NCBI GenBank assembly: GCA_016218725.1
Contig: JACRDB010000169.1
Span: forward strand, 62,001 to 126,000
Reading direction: 5' to 3'
Length of the DNA stretch: 64,000 bases
Source: Deltaproteobacteria bacterium
GTDB lineage: Bacteria; Myxococcota_A; Polyangia; Polyangiales; Ga0077539
The notes beneath the pieces were generated by a model that was not told where the DNA came from, ran no database searches, and saw only the letters and a program-made list of their open reading frames with translations. A program made the position numbers and the translations under genes. This document shows, piece after piece, positions 52,120 through 61,104 of the stretch (the stretch's first letter is position 1; each line of letters opens with the position of its first letter).

Positions 52120-53376
52120 TCAACGCTCGCCCATCCGCCACGCCTCATCTAGCGCCTGGACCCACGCCTCGACCTCCGGCCCCTCGGTCCGCGGCGAGCC
52201 CTCCTCGGAGTCCGCCGCGAGGTCGTAGAGCGTAGCCTTCGGGGCCTCGTAGCGCTCCACCACCAGCTTGTGCCTCCCATCGGAGAGCCCGAAGAGGGCG
52301 TGGCCGTCGAGCTCCCGGGGCGTGCGGTACCCCATGCGCCCGCTGTGAAACAGGAAAGGTCTCGCAGCGAAGCCCTCGGGCTCCGTGAAACTCTCCGGCG
52401 ACAGCACCAACGTAGAGAGGTCCACGCCGTCGTGCGCCGGGGCGGTCACCCCGAGGAGCCCCAGGAGCGTCGCGAAGAGGTCCACGCCCTGCACCCTGCA
52501 CGGCTCCACCCGCGGGCCCTGCACCCTCGCGTCGATCACGTACAGCGGGATCCGCAGGAGCTCCTCGGTGAGCAGCGCGTGCTCGGCGGTGGACGCGTGG
52601 CCCACGTGACCGCGCTCCAGGAGCTCGTCGCCGTGGTCCGCGGTGAGCACCACCGTGGTGTCCTCCGTCATCCCCAGGGCGTCCAGGGTGTCCAGCACGC
52701 GCCCCAGCCACGCATCCATTTGGAGCACCCCCGCGGCGTAGAGCCTCCGCACCGGCTCCCGGTCCTCCGGCGGATCGAGCGGGTACCTCCACCGCTCGAC
52801 CACGAACTCCCGGAACACCGACGCCCGCAGCCTGGGGTGGAGCGCTCCGTCATCCACGCCCAGCGCACGGCGGAAGCGCGCGGCGGGCCAGTATGGCAGG
52901 TGCACGAACTTGTAGTGGTACCACGCGAAGAACGGCCCTCGCCCTCGGGAGAGGCTGCGCAGCGCGTCGAAGAGCACCGGGTCCTCGGGGTCCTTCGGAG
53001 ACGCAGGGGACGCACCGGGCTCGTACCCGAGGTTCCGGTAGTTCCCCACGGCGTTCAGGTAACAGAGGTTCGGGACACGGTAGCCCGCGTCTCGAAGCAC
53101 CGAGGCCAGACCTCGAGAATCCGCCCGCGGCTCGGACCAGGCCCAGTGGACCCGGTGCCTCGGAGGGGCCTCGCCGGTGAACATCGGGAGCAGCCCCGGG
53201 GTGGTCCACGGGCCGTTGGTCCAGACCCGCGGGAAGCGCACCGCGCGCCCCGCCCGCGCAGCGAGCTCCGGGGTCAGCGCCACGCCCTCGAAGGCGTCAC
53301 AGAAGTCCGCCCTCCAGGCGTCAATGGTCAACAACAGCAAGTTGCGTCGCGCGCTCAAGGGAGCCCCTCGAAGCAT
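52120..53376 (-). CDS. Sulfatase-superfamily hydrolase with Thr at the nucleophile site
   Basis: 418 aa. Alkaline-phosphatase superfamily metal motifs: LLLTIDAWRAD near residue 14-24 and TADHGDELLERGHVGHA later, which match sulfatase/phosphotransferase folds. At the place of the formylglycine motif C-x-P-x-R the chain reads WTTPGLLPMFTG, with Thr58. So it cannot be a conventional formylglycine sulfatase; a Thr nucleophile as in phosphoethanolamine transferases is likely. No signal peptide or membrane segment is obvious. The C-terminus keeps the usual RMGYRTPRELDG and KLVVERYE segments. Substrate unknown. Confidence 0.8.
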   Translation of the reverse strand: MLRGAPLSARRNLLLLTIDAWRADFCDAFEGVALTPELAARAGRAVRFPRVWTNGPWTTPGLLPMFTGEAPPRHRVHWAWSEPRADSRGLASVLRDAGYRVPNLCYLNAVGNYRNLGYEPGASPASPKDPEDPVLFDALRSLSRGRGPFFAWYHYKFVHLPYWPAARFRRALGVDDGALHPRLRASVFREFVVERWRYPLDPPEDREPVRRLYAAGVLQMDAWLGRVLDTLDALGMTEDTTVVLTADHGDELLERGHVGHASTAEHALLTEELLRIPLYVIDARVQGPRVEPCRVQGVDLFATLLGLLGVTAPAHDGVDLSTLVLSPESFTEPEGFAARPFLFHSGRMGYRTPRELDGHALFGLSDGRHKLVVERYEAPKATLYDLAADSEEGSPRTEGPEVEAWVQALDEAWRMGER

Positions 53377-53843
53377 GCCTCGCCCGCGGCGAAGCGTCGC
53401 GCCGCTTCGAGGTAGTCAGGCACCTGGCTGTGCGTTTCACCGAAACTTCGCGCTGGACTCCGACACATCGGTGGGCGTATGTCGTTGGATGTAGGCTTCG
53501 CGATGGACCATCGCAGTTGAGGTCCGCGGTCCCTGTGATCGGATCTCGGTCTCCTGTTCTCCGGGATGGAAGCACTTTGGGCTTGACAGTCCCCCACTCG
53601 GTGTACCAAGAGTGCATAGTATCATCTAGAAGGATGAAGGGGATGGACGCAAGGAGGGGAGCATTGCTCTTGCTGGCTCCGGTGGTCCGCGAAACTACGG
53701 ACATCCTCTGATAGAACCCTGAGCGGCTCCGAGGAGTGTACCAGCCGAACGCTCTGGCGCTCAGACGTACTCATCGGCCACCGACCCACCAGACAGTCCC
53801 GTGACGCGGGACCAAGACCGACGGCTCTTCGCAGGAGAACTCG
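53377..53843. other. Intergenic region upstream of signalling operon
   Basis: 467 bp with no convincing gene. The signalling operon's promoter must be here. A TTGACA hexamer at 53583-53588 has no good -10 at 16-18 bp spacing (weak possibilities at 13-15 bp and 26 bp), so I do not assign a promoter. GGAG at 53833-53836 serves the kinase. Confidence 0.5.
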
Positions 53844-56800
53844 ATGGCATCTGAAGCAACCGACACGTTGGACACGAAGCAACTGCTTCATGTCCTGTTT
53901 GCCTTCAAGAAGGGGGACTTCTCGCAACGCATGCCGGTCGACCAGACGGGCACCGCCGGGAAGATCGCCGACACCCTGAACGACCTCATCGAACAGAGCC
54001 AGCGGATCACCACGGAATTCGAGAGGGTCGGCGCAGCGGTCGGCAAGGAAGGCCGGATGACCCAGCGTGCCTCGGTGGGGACCGCGTCCGGTGCCTGGGC
54101 GACTCACGTAGAAGCGTTCAATGCGCTGCTCTCCGATGTCGTTCAGCCCTTCAGCGAGACGACGCGGGTCATCGGTGCCGTCGCGCGAGGGGACCTCAGC
54201 CAGACCATGACGCTCGAGGTCGAGGGGCGCCCCCTGAAGGGGGAGTACCTGAAGGCGGCCAAAGCCATGAACGGCATGGTCGAGCAGCTCTCTACCTTTG
54301 CCCAGGAGGTCATCAGGGTCGCGCGCGAGGTCGGCACGGAGGGCAAACTCGGTGGCCAGGCAGACGTCAAGGACGTCGCCGGGACCTGGAAGGACCTGAC
54401 GGACAACGTCAACGCGATGGCAGGGAACCTGACCGCCCAGGTGCGCAACATCGCCGAGGTAACGACGGCCGTCGCGAATGGCGACCTATCGCGGAAGATC
54501 ACCGTCGACGTCCGGGGAGAAATCCTCCAGCTCAAGGACACCATCAACACGATGGTGGACCAGCTCCGAACGTTCTCCCTCGAGGTGACACGAATTGCAC
54601 GCGAGGTCGGGACGGAAGGGAGACTGGGCGGACAGGCCGTCGTGCAGGGTGTGGCCGGCACCTGGAAGGACCTGACCGACAGCGTCAACGCCATGGCGCA
54701 GAACCTGACCGCGCAGGTGCGCAACATCGCGGATGTCACGACAGCGGTCGCGCGCGGCGATCTCAACCGAAAGATCACCGTCGATGTGCGCGGCGAGATC
54801 CTCGACCTGAAGAACACCGTCAACACGATGGTGGACCAGCTGAACGGCTTCGCCTCCGAAGTGACGAGGATCGCACGCGAGGTTGGAACCGAAGGCAAGC
54901 TCGGTGGACAGGCCGAAATTGCTGGCGTCGGTGGGACCTGGAAGGATCTGACCGACAGCGTCAACGCGATGGCGCAGAACCTGACCGCGCAGGTGCGCAA
55001 CATCGCGGATGTCACGACGGCCGTCGCGCGCGGCGACCTCGGCAAGAAGGTTACCGTCGACGCCAAGGGCGAGCTGCTCGAGCTCAAGGAGACCATCAAC
55101 ACGATGGTCGATCAGCTGAACGCCTTCGCCTCGGAGGTGACCCGCGTCGCCCGCGAAGTCGGCACGGAAGGCAGGCTCGGCGGCCAGGCGGTCGTCCGGG
55201 GTGCGGGCGGCACGTGGAGAGATCTCACCGACAGCGTGAACGGGATGGCCGGGAATCTCACGGCTCAGGTCCGGAACATCGCGGAGGTGACAACTGCGGT
55301 TGCGAGCGGGGATCTGTCCAAGAAGATCACCGTCGACGTCCAGGGGGAGATCCTTGACCTGAAGAAGACCATCAACACCATGGTCGATCAGCTCAGCGCG
55401 TTCGCCGGCGAGGTCACCCGCGTTGCACGCGAGGTCGGTACCGAGGGCAAGCTTGGCGGCCAGGCGCTGGTGCCGGGGGTGGCGGGCACGTGGAAGGACC
55501 TCACCGACAATGTCAACCGGATGGCGTCGAATCTAACCACACAGGTTCGAAATATCGCCGAGGTCGCAACCGCCATCGCCGGAGGAGACCTGTCCAAGAA
55601 GATCACGGTCAACGCCCAGGGGGAGATCCTCGACCTGAAGAAGACCATCAACACCATGGTGGACCAGCTTCGAGCGTTCGCGTCGGAGGTCACCCGCGTC
55701 GCACGCGAGGTCGGCACGGAGGGCAAACTCGGCGGCCAGGCATCGGTGAAGGGTGTGGCCGGCACCTGGAAGGACCTCACCGACAACGTGAACGGGATGG
55801 CCTCGAACCTGACGGGGCAGGTCCGGAATATCGCCGAGGTGGCGACCGCCATCGCCAATGGTGACCTGTCCCGGAAGATCACCGTGGATGTGCGTGGCGA
55901 GATCCTCCAGCTCAAGGACACCATCAACACGATGGTCGATCAGTTGAACGCCTTCGCCTCGGAGGTGACCCGCGTCGCCCGCGAAGTCGGTACGGAAGGC
56001 AGGCTCGGCGGCCAGGCGACGGTCCGGGGCGTCGCTGGCACCTGGAAGGACCTCACCGACAGCGTGAACGGGATGGCCTCGAACCTGACGGGGCAGGTTC
56101 GGAATATCGCCGAGGTGTCGACCGCCATCGCCAATGGCGACCTATCGCGAAAAATCACCGTGGATGTGCGCGGAGAGATCCTGCAGCTCAAGAACACCAT
56201 CAACACGATGGTCGATCAGTTGAACGCCTTCGCCTCGGAGGTGACCCGCGTCGCCCGCGAAGTCGGCACGGAAGGCAAGCTGGGCGGCCAGGCGTCGGTG
56301 AAGGGCGTGGCTGGCACGTGGAAGGGCCTCACCGACAACGTGAATTTCATGGCTGCCAACCTCACGACGCAGGTGCGCAGCATTGCGCAGGTCGTGACTG
56401 CCGTGGCTAATGGCGATCTGAAGAAGAAGCTAGTCCTCCAGGCCGCTGGCGAGATCGGAGAGCTTGCCGACACGATCAATGCGATGAACGATACGCTCGG
56501 GACCTTTGGTGCCGAGGTCACCCGTGTCGCCCGTGAGGTCGGCATCGAGGGTAGACTCGGCGGTCAAGCTGCGGTTCCTGGCACCGCGGGGCTCTGGCGA
56601 GACCTCACCGACAACGTCAACCAGCTGGCGGCGAACCTCACGGGCCAGGTCCGCGCAATCGCCGAAGTCTCCACCGCCGTGGCCCAGGGGAACCTCACCC
56701 GCTCCATCACGGTGGAGGCGGCTGGCGAGGTCGCGGCGCTCAAAGACAACATCAACCAGATGATCCGCACGCTTCGGGAGACCACGGACCGCAACGCCGA

Positions 56801-59681
56801 GCAGGACTGGCTCAAGACCAACATTGCAAAGCTCACCCGCACGCTGCAGGGCCAGCGAGATTTGACGGCGCTCGCCCGGTCGCTGCTGTCCGAGGCTGCG
56901 TCGCTCGTCGGCGCTCAGCACGGCGCGTTCTATCTCGCGGAGACCGACGCGGCCGCGAAGGCCGACGGGGTGTCCTTCAGGTTGCTCGCCGGCTACGCCT
57001 ACCGTGAGCGCAAGGGGCTCGCGAACCGGTTCAAGCTCGGAGAGGGACTCGTAGGACAGTGTGCGCTGGAGAAGGAACGGATCCTTCTCACGGAGGTCCC
57101 CCAGGACTACGTCCAGATCAGCTCGGGGCTCGGGGCCGCCGCGCCTCAGAGCATCGTTGTTCTGCCAGTGCTCTTCGAGCGCGAGCCGAAGGCCATCCTC
57201 GAGCTCGCCACGCTCAATCAATTCACCGAGACACAGCTCGCCTTCCTCGAGCAACTGGCCGAAGGGTTGGGCATCGTACTCAACACCATCGCGGCGACAA
57301 TGCGCACCGAGGAGCTGCTGCAGCAGTCCCAGTCGCTCACCGAGGAGCTTCAGACCCAGCAGGAGGAGCTGCAGGCCGCCAACAAGGAGCTTGAAAACAA
57401 CCAGACGCGCTTGAAGAACCAGCAAGAGGAGCTGCAGGCGGCCAACGAGGAGCTGGAGGAGCGCTCGCAGCTCCTCACGCAGCAGAAGCGGCAGGTCGAG
57501 GACAAGAACCGCGAAGTGGAGCGCGCCCGCGCCTTGCTTCAGGACAAGGCCGGGCAGCTCTCGCTGACTTCGAAGTACAAGTCCGAGTTCCTCGCCAACA
57601 TGTCCCACGAACTGAGGACCCCGCTCAACAGCATGCTCATTCTGTCGAAGATGCTCTCAGACAACCCCGATGGGAACCTGACTGCCAAGCAGTGTGAGTA
57701 CGCAAAGACCGTCAATTCATCGGGCGCCGACCTGCTTGCGCTCATCAACGACATCCTCGATCTCTCCAAGATCGAGGCAGGGTCAATGGCGATTGACATC
57801 GGCGAGCTCCGGTTCGCCGCGGTTCGCGAATTCTGTGAGCAGACCTTCCGCCCGGTGGCCGAACAGAAGAGGATCAACTTCGGGATCGAGATCACCGGGG
57901 ACCTGCCACCCTCGTTGTGGACCGATGGTCGCCGCCTGCATCAGGTCTTGAAGAATCTCTTGTCGAACGCCTTCAAGTTCACAGAGAAGGGTGGCGTTCT
58001 CCTCACGGTCCGCGCAGCGACCGATGGCTGGAGCGACGACCAGGAGGTCCTCGACCGAGCCGAAAAGGTGGTGGCGTTTGCCGTCAGGGACACGGGGATC
58101 GGAATCTCGAGGGACAAGCATCGGATCATCTTCGAGGCGTTCCAGCAGGCCGACGGCACGACCAGCCGCAAGTACGGGGGCACCGGGCTCGGGCTTTCGA
58201 TCAGCCGCGAGATCGCAAAGATGCTCGGCGGCGCGCTCTACCTGGAGAGCGAACCCGGCAAGGGGAGCACCTTCACCCTATATCTGCCCATCACGTACAC
58301 GCCGCCGCCCAGGCGCCTCAAGGAGGACGCCGCCGATGAAGGCCCCACGGGTTCGAGCCTTGGAGAGCCCTCGCCCAGGGTCGAACCGCCGAGCGGAGGC
58401 GAGGCCCTGAGGTCTCGGCCTGCGGACACATCCGCCCAGGTGGTCCAGGCGATCGTCGAGTGGGAGGAGACCGAGGTCGCCGATGACCGGGAGGCGATCC
58501 AGCCAGGCGATCGCGTCCTTCTTGTCGTGGAGGACGATACGGCCTTCGCGCAGATCGTCCTCGATATGGCGCGGGCGCGTGGGTTCAAAGGTCTGGTCGC
58601 GGGACGGGCCGAGACGGCGCTCCGGCTTGTCAAGAGGTTCAGCGTAGATGCGATCACCTTGGATCTGCGACTCCCGGACCGGGATGGCTGGACCGTCCTC
58701 GACCGCCTGAAGCACGACGCGAGGACGCGTCACATTCCGGTACACATCATCTCGGTCGAAGAGGGGGAGCAGCGTGGCCTCATGCTGGGCGCCATCGCGT
58801 ACCTGCACAAGCCCGCTAGCAAGGAGGCCGTCGAAGAGGCGCTCGATCACATCAAGTCCTTCGTCGAGAGACCCGTGAAGAAGCTGCTCGTGGTCGAGGA
58901 CGACGAGGTCCACCGCCAGAGCATCGCCGAGCTCATCGGCAATCACGACGTGCAGACGATCGGGGCCGCCACGGGCGAGGCGGCGCTCAGCGCCCTCAGG
59001 GCGGAGCCCTTCGACTGCATGGTGCTCGACCTGGGGCTACCGGACATGACGGGCTTCGAGCTGATCGAGCGCCTCAAGAAGGACGCGGGACACAAGGAGC
59101 TGCCGATCATCGTCTATACCGGCAAGGAGCTCTCGAAGAGGGAGGAGACCGAGCTCCGTCGGGTCGCCGAGGCGATCGTGATCAAGGGGGTCACGTCCCC
59201 CGAGCGACTTCTCGATGAGACGGCGCTCTTTCTCCACCGGGTCGTGGCCAACCTGCCGGAGGCCAAGCGTCGCGTGCTGGAGCGATTTCGCGGCGCGGAC
59301 GACATCCTGACCGGGCGCAAGGTGCTCATCGTCGACGACGATGTTCGCAACATCTTCGCGCTCACCTCCTTGCTCGACCGCTACGGCATCCTGTCCGTCT
59401 ACGCCGAGAACGGCAAGGATGGCATCGCCCTCCTCGAGAGGACCTCGGACATCGACGCGGTTCTCATGGACGTCATGATGCCGGAGATGGACGGCTACGA
59501 GACCATGCGCGCGATCCGCGAGATCGGGAGGTTCAAGAAGCTGCCGATCATCGCGCTCACCGCCAAGGCCATGAAGGGCGACCGTGAGAAGTGCATCGAG
59601 GCCGGAGCGTCGGAGTACGTCGCCAAGCCCGTGGACACCGACCAGCTCCTCTCCCTCTTGCGCGTCTGGCTCTATCGCTAG
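53844..59681 (+). CDS. Poly-HAMP hybrid histidine kinase with three receiver domains
   Basis: 1945 aa, ATG 53844 with CAGGAG upstream. No membrane segment, so cytosolic. Residues 1-159: HAMP-like segments. Residues 160-987: nine 92-aa units of paired HAMP-like sequence. A GAF domain follows (about 1010-1170), then a coiled coil of EEL-Q repeats (1170-1245). HisKA has FLANMSHELRTP with His1255. HATPase_c has NLLSNAFKF, DTGIGIS and GTGLGLS (to about 1490). Three receivers follow: about 1555-1670 (LDLRLPD), 1679-1790 (LDLGLPD) and 1825-1945 (MDVMMPE). It belongs to the HAMP-repeat class III type (Nik1-like), a sensor of osmotic or other cytosolic signals. Confidence 0.93.
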   Translation: MASEATDTLDTKQLLHVLFAFKKGDFSQRMPVDQTGTAGKIADTLNDLIEQSQRITTEFERVGAAVGKEGRMTQRASVGTASGAWATHVEAFNALLSDVVQPFSETTRVIGAVARGDLSQTMTLEVEGRPLKGEYLKAAKAMNGMVEQLSTFAQEVIRVAREVGTEGKLGGQADVKDVAGTWKDLTDNVNAMAGNLTAQVRNIAEVTTAVANGDLSRKITVDVRGEILQLKDTINTMVDQLRTFSLEVTRIAREVGTEGRLGGQAVVQGVAGTWKDLTDSVNAMAQNLTAQVRNIADVTTAVARGDLNRKITVDVRGEILDLKNTVNTMVDQLNGFASEVTRIAREVGTEGKLGGQAEIAGVGGTWKDLTDSVNAMAQNLTAQVRNIADVTTAVARGDLGKKVTVDAKGELLELKETINTMVDQLNAFASEVTRVAREVGTEGRLGGQAVVRGAGGTWRDLTDSVNGMAGNLTAQVRNIAEVTTAVASGDLSKKITVDVQGEILDLKKTINTMVDQLSAFAGEVTRVAREVGTEGKLGGQALVPGVAGTWKDLTDNVNRMASNLTTQVRNIAEVATAIAGGDLSKKITVNAQGEILDLKKTINTMVDQLRAFASEVTRVAREVGTEGKLGGQASVKGVAGTWKDLTDNVNGMASNLTGQVRNIAEVATAIANGDLSRKITVDVRGEILQLKDTINTMVDQLNAFASEVTRVAREVGTEGRLGGQATVRGVAGTWKDLTDSVNGMASNLTGQVRNIAEVSTAIANGDLSRKITVDVRGEILQLKNTINTMVDQLNAFASEVTRVAREVGTEGKLGGQASVKGVAGTWKGLTDNVNFMAANLTTQVRSIAQVVTAVANGDLKKKLVLQAAGEIGELADTINAMNDTLGTFGAEVTRVAREVGIEGRLGGQAAVPGTAGLWRDLTDNVNQLAANLTGQVRAIAEVSTAVAQGNLTRSITVEAAGEVAALKDNINQMIRTLRETTDRNAEQDWLKTNIAKLTRTLQGQRDLTALARSLLSEAASLVGAQHGAFYLAETDAAAKADGVSFRLLAGYAYRERKGLANRFKLGEGLVGQCALEKERILLTEVPQDYVQISSGLGAAAPQSIVVLPVLFEREPKAILELATLNQFTETQLAFLEQLAEGLGIVLNTIAATMRTEELLQQSQSLTEELQTQQEELQAANKELENNQTRLKNQQEELQAANEELEERSQLLTQQKRQVEDKNREVERARALLQDKAGQLSLTSKYKSEFLANMSHELRTPLNSMLILSKMLSDNPDGNLTAKQCEYAKTVNSSGADLLALINDILDLSKIEAGSMAIDIGELRFAAVREFCEQTFRPVAEQKRINFGIEITGDLPPSLWTDGRRLHQVLKNLLSNAFKFTEKGGVLLTVRAATDGWSDDQEVLDRAEKVVAFAVRDTGIGISRDKHRIIFEAFQQADGTTSRKYGGTGLGLSISREIAKMLGGALYLESEPGKGSTFTLYLPITYTPPPRRLKEDAADEGPTGSSLGEPSPRVEPPSGGEALRSRPADTSAQVVQAIVEWEETEVADDREAIQPGDRVLLVVEDDTAFAQIVLDMARARGFKGLVAGRAETALRLVKRFSVDAITLDLRLPDRDGWTVLDRLKHDARTRHIPVHIISVEEGEQRGLMLGAIAYLHKPASKEAVEEALDHIKSFVERPVKKLLVVEDDEVHRQSIAELIGNHDVQTIGAATGEAALSALRAEPFDCMVLDLGLPDMTGFELIERLKKDAGHKELPIIVYTGKELSKREETELRRVAEAIVIKGVTSPERLLDETALFLHRVVANLPEAKRRVLERFRGADDILTGRKVLIVDDDVRNIFALTSLLDRYGILSVYAENGKDGIALLERTSDIDAVLMDVMMPEMDGYETMRAIREIGRFKKLPIIALTAKAMKGDREKCIEAGASEYVAKPVDTDQLLSLLRVWLYR
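54321..56804 (+). repeat. Nine tandem 276-bp units encoding HAMP modules
   Basis: Nine in-frame 92-codon units at exactly 276-bp spacing, from 54321 (REVGTEG) to 56529 (REVGIEG). Units 2-8 are most alike. Each has REVGTEG(K/R)LGGQA, GTWKDLTD(N/S)VN, LTAQVRNIAEV, G(D)LS(R/K)KITV and INTMVDQL. Variation in unit number is expected. Confidence 0.95.
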
Positions 59682-59693
59682 GCCAGAGGCACG

Positions 59694-60530
59694 ATGGGAA
59701 CCGCCGACGCCGACTCAGAGCTCGAGGCCCTTGAGATCAAGCTGCTTCTCGAAGGCATCTTCCGGCACGTCGGCTACGACTTCCGCGACTATGCATCGGC
59801 GTCCATCCGGCGTCGCATCCTGGGCCAGGTCCAGGCGGAGGGAACGAAGAGCGTCTCGGGACTTCAAGACCGGGCGCTCCACGAGCCCGCGTGCATGGAG
59901 CGCCTGCTCCTCGGGCTTACGGTCCACCAGACCTCCCTGTTCCGGGACCCGGGTTTCTACCTCGCCTTCCGGCAGAAGGTGGTGCCGCTACTTGCCACCT
60001 ACCCCTTCGCGCGGATCTGGCACGCCGGATGTTCCTCGGGTGAGGAGGTCTACTCGCTCGCGATCCTGCTCCGGGAGGAGGGCATCCACGAGCGGTGCCG
60101 CATCTACGCGACGGACCTCTCGGAGGCCATTCTTCGGCGGGCAAGGGAAGGGCTGTTCCCGCTCCACGCGATGAGGGAGTACACCGAGAGCTACCAGAGG
60201 GCGGGAGGGAAGAGATCGTTCTCCGAGTACTACACAGCCAGGTACGACCACGCGATGATGAGCGCGTCTCTACGGGAGGGCATCGTCTTTGCACCGCACA
60301 ACCTGGTGACCGACGGCTCGTTCAACGAATTCAACGTCATCTTGTGCCGCAACGTGATGATCTACTTCAACAAGTCGCTCCAGGATCGCGTTCACGGGCT
60401 CCTCTACCGGAGCCTCTCGCGCCTCGGCGTGCTGGGCCTCGGGCGGAAGGAGTCCCTCCGGTTCACGCCGCATGAGACGTTCTATGAGGCGCTCGACGAG
60501 CCCGAGCGGCTCTATCGGAGGGCGACATGA
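59694..60530 (+). CDS. cheR: CheR-type protein-glutamate methyltransferase
   Basis: 278 aa. N-terminal helical domain (about 1-75) and SAM domain with WHAGCSSGEEVYSLA (about 110-124), ATDLSE and the CRNVMIYF motif (about 217-224). Methylates Glu residues of chemoreceptors with SAM. It is 12 bp after the kinase and 4 bp overlapping CheB. No chemoreceptor or CheA gene is in the window, so its substrate may be the poly-HAMP kinase itself or a distant receptor. Confidence 0.92.
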   Translation: MGTADADSELEALEIKLLLEGIFRHVGYDFRDYASASIRRRILGQVQAEGTKSVSGLQDRALHEPACMERLLLGLTVHQTSLFRDPGFYLAFRQKVVPLLATYPFARIWHAGCSSGEEVYSLAILLREEGIHERCRIYATDLSEAILRRAREGLFPLHAMREYTESYQRAGGKRSFSEYYTARYDHAMMSASLREGIVFAPHNLVTDGSFNEFNVILCRNVMIYFNKSLQDRVHGLLYRSLSRLGVLGLGRKESLRFTPHETFYEALDEPERLYRRAT

Positions 60531-61102
60531 TGGGGGTATCCGTCGTGGTGGTCGGAGCCTCGCTCGGTGGGTTTTCCGCCCTGAAGGTCCTGCTTTCCGG
60601 GCTCCCCAAGGACTTCGGAGCACCCATCGTCATCGTTCAGCACCGTGGAAAGACAGCCGATGGCGCGCTCGCAGACCTCCTCGGCGAGGAGACGCCTCTT
60701 CCGGTCTCGGAGCCGAACGACAAGGATCCCCTCGCGGCAGGGCGCGTCTATGTAGCACCCGCTGATTATCACCTCCTCGTCGAGCCGGGGCATCTGGCGC
60801 TCTCCATGGATGCGCCCGTAGGCCACTCGCGGCCCTCCATCGACATTCTCTTCGAGTCGGCGGCCGAGGCGTACGGGAGCCTCGTCGTCGCTGTCCTGCT
60901 GACCGGCGCAAACGAGGATGGCGCGAGAGGGTGCATGCGCGTCAAGGAGCGAGGCGGCGTGGTGCTCGTTGAGGACCCAGCAGACGCTAGATCAAGCGTC
61001 ATGCCGGCCGCAGCAATCAGGACAACCATCGTGGACAGGGTCCTTCCCTTGTCCGAGCTTCCCTCCGTCCTGGCACAACTATGCCGAGAGCCAGTGAGGT
61101 AG
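60527..61102 (+). CDS. cheB: CheB methylesterase domain protein, no receiver
   Basis: 191 aa, ATG 60527. Only the catalytic domain of CheB: nucleophile Ser12 (GASLGG), His39 (VQHRG) and Asp131 (GANEDG). The N-terminal receiver that normally controls CheB by phosphorylation is absent, so it would be constitutive or regulated by partner binding. It probably removes methyl groups (or deamidates Gln) from the same target as CheR. Translationally coupled to cheR (4-bp overlap). Confidence 0.9.
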   Translation: MMGVSVVVVGASLGGFSALKVLLSGLPKDFGAPIVIVQHRGKTADGALADLLGEETPLPVSEPNDKDPLAAGRVYVAPADYHLLVEPGHLALSMDAPVGHSRPSIDILFESAAEAYGSLVVAVLLTGANEDGARGCMRVKERGGVVLVEDPADARSSVMPAAAIRTTIVDRVLPLSELPSVLAQLCREPVR

Positions 61103-61104
61103 GT

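Noticed and set aside
53583..53625. Sigma-70 promoter with TTGACA
   Set aside because: No acceptable -10 hexamer at 16-18 bp spacing.
54321..56804. CRISPR-like or satellite array
   Set aside because: Units are 276 bp, contiguous, in frame and protein-coding, with no spacers.
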